Assembly: GCF_003853415.1 (NCBI RefSeq) | Contig: NZ_QTPP01000001.1 | Span: 186,001 to 250,000, forward strand | Source: Burkholderia sp. Bp9142 | GTDB taxonomy: Bacteria; Pseudomonadota; Gammaproteobacteria; Burkholderiales; Burkholderiaceae | Direction of reading: 5' to 3' | DNA: 64,000 bases | Part shown: one piece after another, positions 15,880 to 24,463 of the stretch | Layout of the letters: each line of letters starts with the position of its first letter | Position numbering within the stretch: position 1 is the stretch's first letter | Program-made: the position numbers and the translations under genes | Notes under the pieces: model-generated | What the model was told of the DNA's origin: nothing | Databases searched by the model: none | Seen by the model: the letters and a program-made list of their open reading frames with translations, nothing else

Positions 15880-17196
15880 TCAGCCCGCGACACCGGTGAT
15901 CAACAGCAGGTTCGTGCCGGTGATGACGACGAACAGCGCCCATGCGGCGACCTGCATCTTGCGGCCGATCGCATGCTCGCCCATCGTGTTGCGATCGCTG
16001 ACCGACCGGATCAGCGGCCACATCGCGAACGGCAGTTGCAGGCTCAACAGCACCTGGCTCCAGACGAGCAGTTGGCCGACCGAATTTTCGCCGAGCCACA
16101 GCACGCCGATCAGCGCGGGCACCAGCGCGAGCCCGCGCGTGATCAGCCGGCGCTGGTAGCACGGGATCTTCGTATGCAGGAAGCCGTCCATGATTACCTG
16201 GCCCGCGATCGTGCCGGTCAGCGTCGAGCTCTGCCCGGACGCGAGCAGCGCGATGCCGAACAGCAGCGCGGCCGCGCCGCCCGCGATCGGCGTGATCAGC
16301 CGGTACGCCTGTTCGATGTCGGTGACGCCGTGCTGGCCGGTCGCATGGAACGCCGCGCCTGCAACGACCAGGATCGCCGCATTGACGAGCATCGCGACGA
16401 ACAGCGACACGCAGGTATCGATCCGCACCAGCGCGAGCGTGTCGCGGACCAGGCCGCGCGCGCCGCCGACGACACGGCGCGTCTGCACGACCGACGAATG
16501 CAGATACAGGTTGTGCGGCATGATCGTCGCGCCGACGATGCCGAGCGCGAGCACGATCGCGTCATTGCGGTCGTGGCCGGGGTCGCCCGGCACGAGCCCC
16601 TTCGCGACCGCATGCCAGTCGGGCGGCGTGATCGCGACCTGCGCGACGAAGCAGAACGCCATCGTCGCGATCAGCCCGAGCACGATCGCCTCGATCTGCC
16701 GGACGCCCTTGCCCTGCAGCCCGAGGACGATCACCGTGTCGAACGCGGTCAGCACGATCCCCCACGCGAGCGGCACGCCGAGCAGCAGCTTGAACGCGAG
16801 CGCGCAGCCGAGCACTTCGGCGATGTCGCACGCGATGATCGACACCTCGGCGGTCACCCACTGCACGACGCGGCCGAAGCGGCCATAACGGTCGTAGCTG
16901 GCCTGCGCGAGATCCTTGCCCGCGACGAGGCCGAGCCGCGCGGCGAGCATCTGCAGGAAGATCGCGGCGAGGCTCGAGAACGCGACGACCCACAGCAGCG
17001 AATAGCCGAATTGCGAGCCGGCCTGGAGGTCGGTGGCCCAGTTGCCGGGATCCATATAGCCGATCGCGACCAGCAGGCCCGGGCCGAAGAAGCGCTTGAG
17101 CTTCATCCAGCGCGATGCGCCGGCGTCGATCGTGATGCTGCCCTTTACTTCCGACGGGCAGAAGGGGGCGGTGGCGGTAGTGGGGAGCAGGGGCAT
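15880..17196 (-). CDS. mntH: Nramp-family divalent metal (Mn2+) transporter MntH
   Basis: A 438-residue polytopic transporter. The Nramp metal site is intact: DPGN in GYMDPGNWATD (TM1, residues ~48-58) and MPHNLYLHSS in TM6 (~230). The consensus transport motif GQSSTLTGTIAGQVIMDGF follows TM8. Eleven hydrophobic segments can be traced. It imports Mn2+ or Fe2+ with protons. The start at 17196 gives the long N-terminus seen in related proteins but overlaps the 3' end of the AraC-type gene by 52 bp in another frame; a shorter start at 17106 (MKLKRFFGPGLL) is possible. No MntR-type operator was identified. Confidence 0.93.
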   Translation of the reverse strand: MPLLPTTATAPFCPSEVKGSITIDAGASRWMKLKRFFGPGLLVAIGYMDPGNWATDLQAGSQFGYSLLWVVAFSSLAAIFLQMLAARLGLVAGKDLAQASYDRYGRFGRVVQWVTAEVSIIACDIAEVLGCALAFKLLLGVPLAWGIVLTAFDTVIVLGLQGKGVRQIEAIVLGLIATMAFCFVAQVAITPPDWHAVAKGLVPGDPGHDRNDAIVLALGIVGATIMPHNLYLHSSVVQTRRVVGGARGLVRDTLALVRIDTCVSLFVAMLVNAAILVVAGAAFHATGQHGVTDIEQAYRLITPIAGGAAALLFGIALLASGQSSTLTGTIAGQVIMDGFLHTKIPCYQRRLITRGLALVPALIGVLWLGENSVGQLLVWSQVLLSLQLPFAMWPLIRSVSDRNTMGEHAIGRKMQVAAWALFVVITGTNLLLITGVAG

Positions 17197-18260
17197 GGAA
17201 AGCGGGGATCGTGATCGCGACACGGTGATTTTACGGTCATCCGCCCCGCTTTCTCCCGCGCGTCGGCGCGCGCCCCCCGGCTTGCCCGCTCGCCGCCGGC
17301 TTTCGCGGGCCTGGGCGCAGGCTGCGGGTCGGGCGCCCCGGCGCCGTTCGCCAGGATCCGCTCGCGCTCGGCGACGCGAAACTCGGTCGGCGACACCAGG
17401 AGGCGCTGGCGAAACAGCTTCGCCAGACGCTCGCCGCTGCCGAAGCCCGTGCGCCGCGCGACCTTGTCGGCCGGCAGCGTCGTGTGGATCAGCATATGGC
17501 AGGCACGCTCGAGCCGCACATGCTGCACGAACTCGGTCGGCGTCACGCCGACTTCCTTCTTGAAGCGCCGCAGGAAATTGCGCTCGCTCATCGAGGCCGT
17601 CCGCGCGACCTCCGCGATCGAAATGCGGTTCGCGCTCTGCGCGCGCAGGCGCTGCGCCGACATCCGGATCGACGGGCTCGCGCTCAGTTCGCGAAACGCC
17701 CACATCGACTGCGCGTAGCGTTGCTCCACCGGCCGCATCAGGTTGCTGGCGATCTCCTGCGCGGCGCTGTCGCCGAGATCCGCGCGGAACATGTCGAGCA
17801 CGGCCGCGAACACGTCGGCCTCGCCGGCCTGCAGTTCGATCGTTGCCGCCGCACGGCGGGCGCGCTCCGTTCGCGGGTGCCCGGCATCCGTCTGCCGCTG
17901 CGACGCCGCGAGCGTCGGCAGGTCCATCGCATCGACGATCCACCGCGCATGCCGGCGAATGTCGGTCAGGCGCCGCCGCAACGCATCGCTCCAGTTGACC
18001 GACACGCGGTCACCATGAAGATGAAAGAACGCGAGCGCACGATGGCCGTGCTCGTCGCCGAGCGCCTCGGCGGCAATCCTCACGCCGGACGACGACTGCA
18101 GCAATCCCCCGCTTTCGGATACGTACTTCAGCTGGTAATCGGCACTGAACGCGTGCAGGCGATTCGCCAGGTTGAAGGCCTCGCCGAGACGCGCGGCCTG
18201 GGCCAAAGAAAACCCCGTACTCAAATAGACAACGACCCACCTCTGATCTGCTGCTTCCAC
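17145..18260 (-). CDS. GlxA-type AraC family transcriptional regulator
   Basis: A 371-residue regulator with an N-terminal DJ-1/PfpI-like domain (VVVYLSTGFSLAQAARLGE) and a C-terminal AraC HTH pair (residues ~215-315: ISIAEVARTASMSERNFLRR, then ADKVARRTGFGSGERLAKLF and the closing SPTEFR). The last ~55 residues are Pro/Ala/Arg-rich without recognisable fold and overlap the mntH start by 52 bp. This tail looks like read-through past an ancestral stop. The two genes are on the same strand, so they may be translationally linked. The effector is unknown. Confidence 0.88.
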   Translation of the reverse strand: MEAADQRWVVVYLSTGFSLAQAARLGEAFNLANRLHAFSADYQLKYVSESGGLLQSSSGVRIAAEALGDEHGHRALAFFHLHGDRVSVNWSDALRRRLTDIRRHARWIVDAMDLPTLAASQRQTDAGHPRTERARRAAATIELQAGEADVFAAVLDMFRADLGDSAAQEIASNLMRPVEQRYAQSMWAFRELSASPSIRMSAQRLRAQSANRISIAEVARTASMSERNFLRRFKKEVGVTPTEFVQHVRLERACHMLIHTTLPADKVARRTGFGSGERLAKLFRQRLLVSPTEFRVAERERILANGAGAPDPQPAPRPAKAGGERASRGARADAREKAGRMTVKSPCRDHDPRFPCPCSPLPPPPPSARRK

Positions 18261-18645
18261 TGGCCAAGCCCCCGGACTGTTTCGACTTCTTCTAATACCG
18301 TCGAACTGTCAGGCTTATATTTGGTTTGAACACGTGCGACAGGACGGCTATCTCGAAATGTGAAGCGACGGCATCTTAGCCGAACGGGTTCTGTCTTTGG
18401 CGAGAAATGGCTGACAGTGACAGCATGATGGCGGATTACTACAGGCTGTCACCGGCCGATCGCATGCCGCGCCGAGACGCGCCTTCAACGTGCGGGCCCG
18501 CACCGCGCGCGGCATGCCCGATACTCGCGAGATTCGCGGCAACACCGGCGGCAACACCGCTGCGAACGCACGACCGCACGCCCTGCGTTCCGTCGTCCGC
18601 CCATCCATTAGAATCGCTCCACCGCCCACCACGCCGACTTCGTCC
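18261..18645. other. Divergent promoter region between AraC-type and LysR-type regulator genes
   Basis: 385 bp with no credible gene, flanked by divergent start codons. The part near 18290-18370 is AT-richer. No clear inverted repeat of LysR type was found. Confidence 0.4.
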
Positions 18646-19566
18646 GTGCCCGCCGATCATCGTCTCGACCTGAACCTGTTCCGCGTGCTCGACGCCGTCT
18701 ACGTGCACGGCGGCATCGGCGCGGCCGCCCGCGCGCTGCACCTGACGCAGCCGGCCGTCACGCATGCGCTCAACCGGCTGCGCGCGCATTTCGACGATCC
18801 GCTGTTCGTCCGCCAGGGCAACCGCGTCGTGCCGACCGAGCGCACGCGCGCGATCATCGCGGACGTGCAGCTTCACCTCGCCGGCCTGCAGCGCACCGCG
18901 CGCAACCCGTCGGCATTCGACCCGGCGACGCTCGACCTGAGCGTCGCGGTCGGCATTCGCGACGTGCTCGAATCGATCGCGCTGCCGCAGATCGTCGCCG
19001 CGTTCGCCGACGAAGCGCCGGGGCTGCGATTCGTGAGCCGCCGCGTCGCGGTGCACGACATCGAACGCGAACTCGCGTCGGGCAATCTCGATCTCGCCGT
19101 CGATCGACGCGTGCAAACCGGCCCGCGCATCGCGACCGAACACCTGCTCGACGATTCGCTCGTCATCGCGATGCGGCGCGATCATCCGCTGACGAGCGGT
19201 CCGCTGCGGCGCGGCGACTACTTCGCCGCGCGGCATATCGCGGTGTCGTCGCTCGGCGAACCGCAATCGCTCGACGTGCTGCTCGGCAACGACGGGCGCT
19301 TGCGGCACATCCAGCTCGTGTGCCAGCATTACTTCGCCGCCTGCCAGATCGCGGCGGCGGGCGACCTGCTGCTGACGCTGCCGCGCACGTATGCGCTGCG
19401 CATGGCGGCGTTGCTGCCGGTCGTCGTGCAGCCACTGCCGTTGCGGCTCAAGCCGTTTCCGCTGCTCGCGTACTGGCACGAATCGCGCGAGACCGACCGA
19501 GCGCACCAGTGGGTACGCGAACGCGTCGCCACGCTCGTGCGCCGGGCTGCCGGCGTCGCCGGCTGA
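18646..19566 (+). CDS. LysR family transcriptional regulator
   Basis: A 306-residue regulator with the LysR HTH (DLNLFRVLDAVYVHGGIGAA; LHLTQPAVTHALNRLR; DDPLFVRQGNRVVPT) and a periplasmic-binding-protein-like effector domain. The GTG at 18646 is preferred: the protein then begins VPADHRLDLNLFRVL as usual for NodD/PcpR-like members, whereas an upstream GTG would add 52 low-complexity residues. The OsmC-like gene lies 117 bp downstream on the same strand and is its probable target or partner. Confidence 0.9.
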   Translation: MPADHRLDLNLFRVLDAVYVHGGIGAAARALHLTQPAVTHALNRLRAHFDDPLFVRQGNRVVPTERTRAIIADVQLHLAGLQRTARNPSAFDPATLDLSVAVGIRDVLESIALPQIVAAFADEAPGLRFVSRRVAVHDIERELASGNLDLAVDRRVQTGPRIATEHLLDDSLVIAMRRDHPLTSGPLRRGDYFAARHIAVSSLGEPQSLDVLLGNDGRLRHIQLVCQHYFAACQIAAAGDLLLTLPRTYALRMAALLPVVVQPLPLRLKPFPLLAYWHESRETDRAHQWVRERVATLVRRAAGVAG

Positions 19567-19683
19567 TCCCGTCGAGCCGCGTCGACGCTCACGGCGCCCG
19601 CGGTTTCCGCCAGGACGGTATGCTGGCGGCTCGCACGCCGCGCATCGTCGCGCCCCCTCTTTCCCGCTTACCGGAGACTTGCC

Positions 19684-20085
19684 ATGCCGCTCATCCACGC
19701 TGCCGCCACCCTCGCCGCCGACGCGCCCGACTACGTCGTCCAGCTGCAGGCCGGCACGCACGCGCTGACCGGCGACGAAGCGCCGCGCGAAGGCGGCCAG
19801 GGCCTCGGGCCGGCGCCGTTCGAGTTCGTGCTGGCCGGCCTCGCGCAATGCACGGCCGCGACGCTGCGCATGTATATGCAGCGCAAGACGTGGCCGGCTG
19901 TGCGCATCGACGTGCGCACCGAACTGCATGCCGATCGCGAAGGTCAGCAATACGTGCGCCGCGTCGTCACGCTCGATGGTCCGCTCGACGACGCGCAGCG
20001 CCAGCGTCTCGCGGAAATCTGCGAGAAGACGCCGGTGACGCTGTTCATCAAGCGCGGCACGCGCATCGAAACGACGCTGAACTGA
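19684..20085 (+). CDS. OsmC/Ohr family peroxiredoxin-like protein
   Basis: A 133-residue protein of the OsmC family. The two redox cysteines are visible in LAGLAQCTAATLRMYMQRK (Cys ~57) and LAEICEKTPVTLF (Cys ~115), with the PFEFVLAGLAQC motif typical of the YhfA/OsmC branch rather than Ohr. It probably detoxifies organic hydroperoxides in the cytoplasm. The close upstream LysR gene suggests a redox-responsive pair. A perfect terminator hairpin follows. Confidence 0.9.
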   Translation: MPLIHAAATLAADAPDYVVQLQAGTHALTGDEAPREGGQGLGPAPFEFVLAGLAQCTAATLRMYMQRKTWPAVRIDVRTELHADREGQQYVRRVVTLDGPLDDAQRQRLAEICEKTPVTLFIKRGTRIETTLN

Positions 20086-20168
20086 CGCGCGACGTGCCGG
20101 GCGCGCGGGGCCGGGCGAGAAACGCACCGCGCCGCACCGCGCCGCACGCAATCGACGCGCGACAAGCA

Positions 20169-20207
20169 AAACGGGCGGGCCGCGCACGATGCGCGGCCCG
20201 CCCGTTT
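20169..20207. terminator. Bidirectional terminator between OsmC and Dyp genes
   Basis: A perfect 17-bp stem (20169-20185/20191-20207) with a 5-nt loop. The A-run on the left and TTT on the right serve both strands. It lies between two converging genes. Confidence 0.85.
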
Positions 20208-20224
20208 GCCGAGGTCGCAGGCGC

Positions 20225-21106
20225 TTACAGTCCGAGCGCGGACAGGTCCAGCTTGCCGTCCTTCACCGGCGGACACCAGAAATACGCGCCCGTCAGCGGC
20301 CGCGTGAAGCGGAACAGGCCGTCGACGATGCCGTCGTCCGCGCCGCTCATCCGGCGCATCTGCACGTCGAACGCGCGGAACGAACCACCGAACGCGACGA
20401 AGTAGAGCCCCGCGCGGCGCGCATCGGACCACGGCGACGAACGGCGCAGCATGAATGCCTCCGGCTCGAAGCTCTCCTGCGCGGTGCGCTTCACGTGCGC
20501 GGACTCGGGTGCGTCATCGAGTTCCTCGTTGTCCGAGCGGCGGCGGCCGATGATGTGATCCATGTCGCCCGACGCAATGCGCTCCATCTGGTCGAAGTCG
20601 TGCAGCCATTGCTGAACCGCGACGAAGCTCGAACCGTCGAGCCCCGCGCCCTGCCCCGTGACGATCGCCGCGGCCAGCGCGTCGTCGCCGGTCGGGTTCT
20701 CGGTGCCGTCCTCGTAACCCGACAGGTCGCGATCGCTCGAATAGCGGAACCCGTCGACCGCGTCCTGCAGCGCGAATGCCGGCGCGAGCGCCCGCTCGAT
20801 CGCCCGCGCGCGCAGCACGAGATCGCCGCGATCGTCGCCGCGCAGCCAGATCCAGACGTCGGCCGGCGTGATCGGCAGCGTGCGGTCGTTCACGGCGAAC
20901 GCCGGATATTCGGCGAGGCCCGGGACCGGGTGCCCGAGGTGCGCGGCCAGCGCCTGTCCGAAGCCGGCGACCGTGTCGCGCCCATCGACGAGCTCGCGCA
21001 ATGCCGTCAGCGCCGCCGCGACATTGCCGTTGTTCGAAATCGTGAAAGTGAGGTATCGGGCCGCCGTGTCGATCGGAGCCAGGATGCCTTGCTGAACGTC
21101 GCTCAT
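20225..21106 (-). CDS. Dyp-type heme peroxidase
   Basis: A 293-residue dye-decolorizing peroxidase. The hallmark GxxDG motif is present as SGYEDGTENP (residues ~134-143), the proximal heme His is in DDAPESAHVKR (~215), and the distal Arg is in the FEPEAFMLRRSSPW block. C-terminal GSFRAFDVQMRRMSG is also family-typical. No signal peptide is visible, so it is cytoplasmic or encapsulated; no encapsulin gene is adjacent. The start at 21106 has GAGGAAA six bases upstream; a longer in-frame start at 21289 would add ~60 residues without family similarity. Confidence 0.93.
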   Translation of the reverse strand: MSDVQQGILAPIDTAARYLTFTISNNGNVAAALTALRELVDGRDTVAGFGQALAAHLGHPVPGLAEYPAFAVNDRTLPITPADVWIWLRGDDRGDLVLRARAIERALAPAFALQDAVDGFRYSSDRDLSGYEDGTENPTGDDALAAAIVTGQGAGLDGSSFVAVQQWLHDFDQMERIASGDMDHIIGRRRSDNEELDDAPESAHVKRTAQESFEPEAFMLRRSSPWSDARRAGLYFVAFGGSFRAFDVQMRRMSGADDGIVDGLFRFTRPLTGAYFWCPPVKDGKLDLSALGL

Positions 21107-21288
21107 CGTTTCCTCAGGAATGTATCGTGGTGAATCCGCGGGGCCGCAGCGGCCGGCGCGCAACCGCAGAGTGTAATCGATGCACGGCGCCGCCTCGTGC
21201 GGCACCGCACCGCGAGACGCGCACGAAAGAAGGGCCGGAACCCCGAATACTAACCGCATCGACGCGGCAACGCCGCATTCGTCAGACA

Positions 21289-21318
21289 TTGCGGCGGGTC
21301 CGGCACTGCTGATAAAAT
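21289..21318 (+). promoter_or_regulatory. Candidate sigma-70 promoter
   Basis: TTGCGG (21289-21294), an 18-bp spacer, then TAAAAT (21313-21318). Transcription would start near 21325, giving a ~270-nt leader ahead of the ABC exporter that contains the 16-codon frame. Confidence 0.35.
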
Positions 21319-21370
21319 CCCTTCACGTCTTTTCGGCGTCCTTTCAACCGTTCACTTCAGGGAGGTGCAG

Positions 21371-21421
21371 ATGTTCCGAATGCCAGCAACCTTCCCGAAC
21401 GTGGTCCCACGACGCGGCTGA
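21371..21421 (+). CDS. Possible 16-residue leader peptide
   Basis: An ATG preceded by ggaggtgcag (excellent Shine-Dalgarno at the right spacing) opens a 16-codon frame, MFRMPATFPNVVPRRG, ending in TGA 171 bp before the ABC exporter start. Size, ribosome site and position are those of a regulatory upstream ORF. Coding is not proven; the frame has three Pro and a Pro-Arg-Arg-Gly end, which could stall ribosomes. Confidence 0.4.
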   Translation: MFRMPATFPNVVPRRG

Positions 21422-21592
21422 CCCCGCCCGTCGTCCGCGCCAGCCCCCGGGTGCTCCGCTAACCCGCCAGCCCGCGCATTTTCCCGACAGCCCGTTTCGT
21501 TTCGCCCGCGTCGTCCGTGCGGCCCGGCTGTTGCGTTTTCGACGTTCTCCGAACCGGAAAGTCCCGTCGCGCGATGCGCCGGGCAACGATAC

Positions 21593-23455
21593 ATGACCCA
21601 AAAAACCACCCATTCGGGCGGCCAGGCATTCCAGGCCGTCTTCGGCTTCACGTTCCGCTACTGGCGCAGGCAGCCGGTGCGCATCGCGGCGATCGCGGCA
21701 TTGGCGCTGCTCGGCGCGCTCGCCGACGTGCTCACGCCGCTGTTCGCCGGGCGCCTCGTCGATGCGCTGTCGGCCGGCCTGACCGACCGTGCCGCCGCGT
21801 GGCATGCGGCCGTCACCGCATTCGGCACGCTGGCCGCGCTCGGGATCGGCGCGACGCTGCTGCGGCAAGGCGTCTACCTGAACATCATCACGCTCACGCT
21901 GAAAATGATGAGCGAGATCGCCGCCGCGTCGTTCCATCGCGTGCAGCGCTTCTCGACCGACTGGCACGCGAACAGCTTCGCGGGGTCGACCGTGCGCAAG
22001 ATCACGCGCGGGATCTGGGCGCTCGACCTGCTGAACGACACGGTGCTGATCGCGCTGCTGCCGTCGGTCACGATGCTCGTCGGTGCAACCGTGCTGCTCG
22101 GCACGCACTGGCCGGTGATGGGGCTCGTCGTCGGCGCGGGTTCGCTGCTGTACATCTCGGTGACGGTCGCCGTGTCGCTCGGCATCGTCGCGCCGGCCGC
22201 GCGGCTCGGCAACCTGTGGGACACGCGCATGGGCGGCGCACTCGCCGACGCCGTGAGCTGCAACGCGGTCGTCAAGGCGTTCGGCGCGGAAACGCGCGAG
22301 GAAGCGCGGCTCGCGCGCGTGATCGGCAAGTGGCGTCAGCGCACGCGCCGCACGTGGGTGCGCGGCACGTTCAACGGCGGGCTGCAGGGTGCGATGCTCG
22401 TCGCGATGCAGGCGGCGATGATCGGCGTCGCGCTGCGGCTGTGGGCGAACGACGAGGCGAGCGTCGGCGACATCGCGTTCTCGCTGACGATGTTCTTCAT
22501 GCTGCAGGGCTACCTGCGCGACGTCGGCATGCACATCCGCAACCTGCAGCGCTCGGTCAACGACATGGAAGAGCTCGTCGCGCTCGAGCGCCAGCCGCTC
22601 GGCATCGACGATCGGCCCGGCGCGCCGGCGATCCGGATCGGGCAAGGCGAGATCCGCTTCGAACACGTGACGTTCCGCTACGGCAATCATCCGGTGCCGC
22701 TGTATGACGACTTCTCGATGCGCATCGCACCCGGCGAGCGCGTGGGTCTCGTCGGTCATTCCGGGTCGGGCAAGACGACGTTCATCAAGCTGATCCAGCG
22801 CCTGTACGACGTGTCGGGCGGCCGCATCACGATCGACGGCCAGGACATCGCGCAGGTGCGGCAGGATTCGCTGCGCAGCCAGATCGCGATCGTCCAGCAG
22901 GAGCCCGTGCTGTTCCACCGCACGCTCGCGGAGAACATCGCGTATGCGCGCCCCGGCGCGAGCCGCGCGGAGATCGAGCGCGCCGCGCGTCTGGCCAGCG
23001 CGCACGACTTCATCGTCGCGCTGCCGGACGGCTATGACACGCTCGTCGGCGAGCGCGGCATCAAGCTGTCGGGCGGCGAACGCCAGCGCGTCGCGATCGC
23101 GCGTGCGTTCCTCGCGGACGCGCCGATCCTGATCCTCGACGAAGCGACGTCGAGCCTCGACAGCGAAAGCGAGGTGCTGATCCAGCAGGCGATGGAGCGG
23201 CTGATGGTCGGCCGCACGACGCTCGTCGTCGCGCACCGGCTGTCGACGGTGCGCGCGCTCGACCGCCTGCTCGTGCTCGATCGCGGCAAGGTGATCGAGG
23301 AAGGCAGCCACGACGCGCTGATCCGCATCGACGGCGGGATCTATCGCCGGCTGTTCGAGCGGCAGGCGCTCGAGCTGGCGAAGGGCTTGATCGATTCGCC
23401 GCGGCGCATGGCGGATGGTGATGCCGGGCCGCTGGGGGAGCCGGCGGAGGCTTGA
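21593..23455 (+). CDS. ABC exporter, fused permease and ATPase
   Basis: A 620-residue half-transporter of the ABC exporter type (MsbA/LmrA-like). Residues ~30-330 form the six-helix membrane domain; an ATPase domain follows with Walker A GHSGSGKTTF (~385), Q-loop in IAIVQQEPVLF, signature LSGGERQRVAIARA, Walker B ILILDEATSSLDSE and the H-loop in VVAHRLSTV. It is expected to work as a homodimer exporting lipids, drugs or peptides across the inner membrane. The substrate is unknown. The ribosome site at its start is weak, in contrast to that of the short frame upstream, which fits leader-controlled translation. Confidence 0.92.
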   Translation: MTQKTTHSGGQAFQAVFGFTFRYWRRQPVRIAAIAALALLGALADVLTPLFAGRLVDALSAGLTDRAAAWHAAVTAFGTLAALGIGATLLRQGVYLNIITLTLKMMSEIAAASFHRVQRFSTDWHANSFAGSTVRKITRGIWALDLLNDTVLIALLPSVTMLVGATVLLGTHWPVMGLVVGAGSLLYISVTVAVSLGIVAPAARLGNLWDTRMGGALADAVSCNAVVKAFGAETREEARLARVIGKWRQRTRRTWVRGTFNGGLQGAMLVAMQAAMIGVALRLWANDEASVGDIAFSLTMFFMLQGYLRDVGMHIRNLQRSVNDMEELVALERQPLGIDDRPGAPAIRIGQGEIRFEHVTFRYGNHPVPLYDDFSMRIAPGERVGLVGHSGSGKTTFIKLIQRLYDVSGGRITIDGQDIAQVRQDSLRSQIAIVQQEPVLFHRTLAENIAYARPGASRAEIERAARLASAHDFIVALPDGYDTLVGERGIKLSGGERQRVAIARAFLADAPILILDEATSSLDSESEVLIQQAMERLMVGRTTLVVAHRLSTVRALDRLLVLDRGKVIEEGSHDALIRIDGGIYRRLFERQALELAKGLIDSPRRMADGDAGPLGEPAEA

Positions 23456-23663
23456 AGCAGGCAGGCCGTGTGTGGCCCGATGGCGAGGTGGTTGCCGTCG
23501 GGTCACGTCCGTGATCGGGTTTGAATCGAGGCCGTGCCGGTGCACGACCTGTTTTCGTTACCGCGGCTTCGGTGGATGCCGCCGCGCCGCGACCCTGTTC
23601 GCGATGGGGGTTCCCCGGATCACTTATCATACCGGCCAGGCAATTCGCGACGAAAGGCAGATC

Positions 23664-24377
23664 ATGTTTACAGGCATTGTTCAGGGCGTTGGCGTCATCA
23701 AGGCCATCAAGGATCACGGCGAACTGAGAACGTTCAGCATCGAATTCCCCGACCGGTTCACCGCCGACATCGAGATCGGCGCGAGCGTGTCGGTCGACGG
23801 CGTCTGCCTGACGGTGACGACCCTCCACTCCCCGGTGCTGGTCGACTTCGACGTGATGCTGCCGAGCCTGAGAATCACCACGCTGGCCGACCTGACGACC
23901 GGTGCGCGAGTCAACGTCGAGCGGGCCGCGAAGGACGGTGCGGAGATCGGCGGCCATCCGCTGTCCGGCCACGTCGACTTCATGGGGACCATCCTGCACG
24001 TCGCGACGTCCGAACACAACCGGATGATCCGCATCGGCGTGCCCGCCGACTTCAAACGCTATGTGTTCGGCAAGGGTTATATCGCGATCAACGGCTGCAG
24101 CCTCACCGTGTCGGACGTCAATCGCGACGAAGGCTGGTTCGAAGTCTGGCTGATTCCCGAAACGCGCCGCGCCACCACCTTCGATGCGAAGGGCGGCAAC
24201 GACAAGGTCAATATCGAGATCGAGCGCAGCACCCAGGTCGTCGTGGATACGATCCGGGAGTCGGTCAAGGAAACGCTCGGGGAATTGACCGGCGTCGTGA
24301 CGGCGTTGCTGGCGGAAAAGGGCATCGATATCGAGGAACTGCTCGCCCGCAACGTCGCGCGGCTGCCGAAGCAGTAA
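23664..24377 (+). CDS. ribE: Riboflavin synthase, alpha-subunit type
   Basis: A 237-residue protein with the duplicated riboflavin synthase barrel: MFTGIVQGVGVI starts the first, VDGVCLTVTTLHSP carries the active-site-type Cys, and GGHPLSGHVDFMGT carries the conserved His; the second begins near KRYVFGKGYIAINGCSLTV and ends at LIPETRRATTF with KVNIEIERSTQ. It is closer in style to the E. coli enzyme than to a lumazine protein. The enzyme dismutates 6,7-dimethyl-8-ribityllumazine to riboflavin. It is isolated from other rib genes and has a ~25-residue C-terminal extension (ELTGVVTALLAEKGIDIEEL). No FMN riboswitch was found upstream. It may be a second, accessory copy. Confidence 0.88.
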   Translation: MFTGIVQGVGVIKAIKDHGELRTFSIEFPDRFTADIEIGASVSVDGVCLTVTTLHSPVLVDFDVMLPSLRITTLADLTTGARVNVERAAKDGAEIGGHPLSGHVDFMGTILHVATSEHNRMIRIGVPADFKRYVFGKGYIAINGCSLTVSDVNRDEGWFEVWLIPETRRATTFDAKGGNDKVNIEIERSTQVVVDTIRESVKETLGELTGVVTALLAEKGIDIEELLARNVARLPKQ

Positions 24378-24390
24378 CGGCCCCCCTGTT

Positions 24391-24415
24391 CCCGGTGATC
24401 GGCGGGATCACCGGG
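24391..24415. terminator. Hairpin between ribE-like and ClC genes
   Basis: A perfect 10-bp stem (24391-24400/24406-24415) with a 5-nt loop, 14 bp after the riboflavin synthase stop. It has no T-tract but lies between converging genes. Confidence 0.5.
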
Positions 24416-24463
24416 TATCGGTTCGGGTCGACACGCCCTGGCCGGCCGCCCCGCACGCCGACG

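Larger units (their letters stand above)
21107..21592. other. Divergent promoter/leader region before the ABC exporter
   Basis: 486 bp between the divergent Dyp and ABC exporter genes. It holds a promoter-like sequence (21289-21318) and a 16-codon open frame with a good ribosome site (21371-21421). About 170 bp of further leader precedes the exporter start. No known riboswitch fold was recognised. Confidence 0.5.

Noticed and set aside
18490-18645. Longer N-terminus for the LysR regulator
   Set aside because: The extra 52 residues are low-complexity, precede the usual N-terminus of the family, and the GTG at 18646 gives a standard-length protein.
23456-23663. FMN riboswitch before riboflavin synthase
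   Set aside because: The conserved RFN blocks and their pairing could not be found in this 208-bp stretch.
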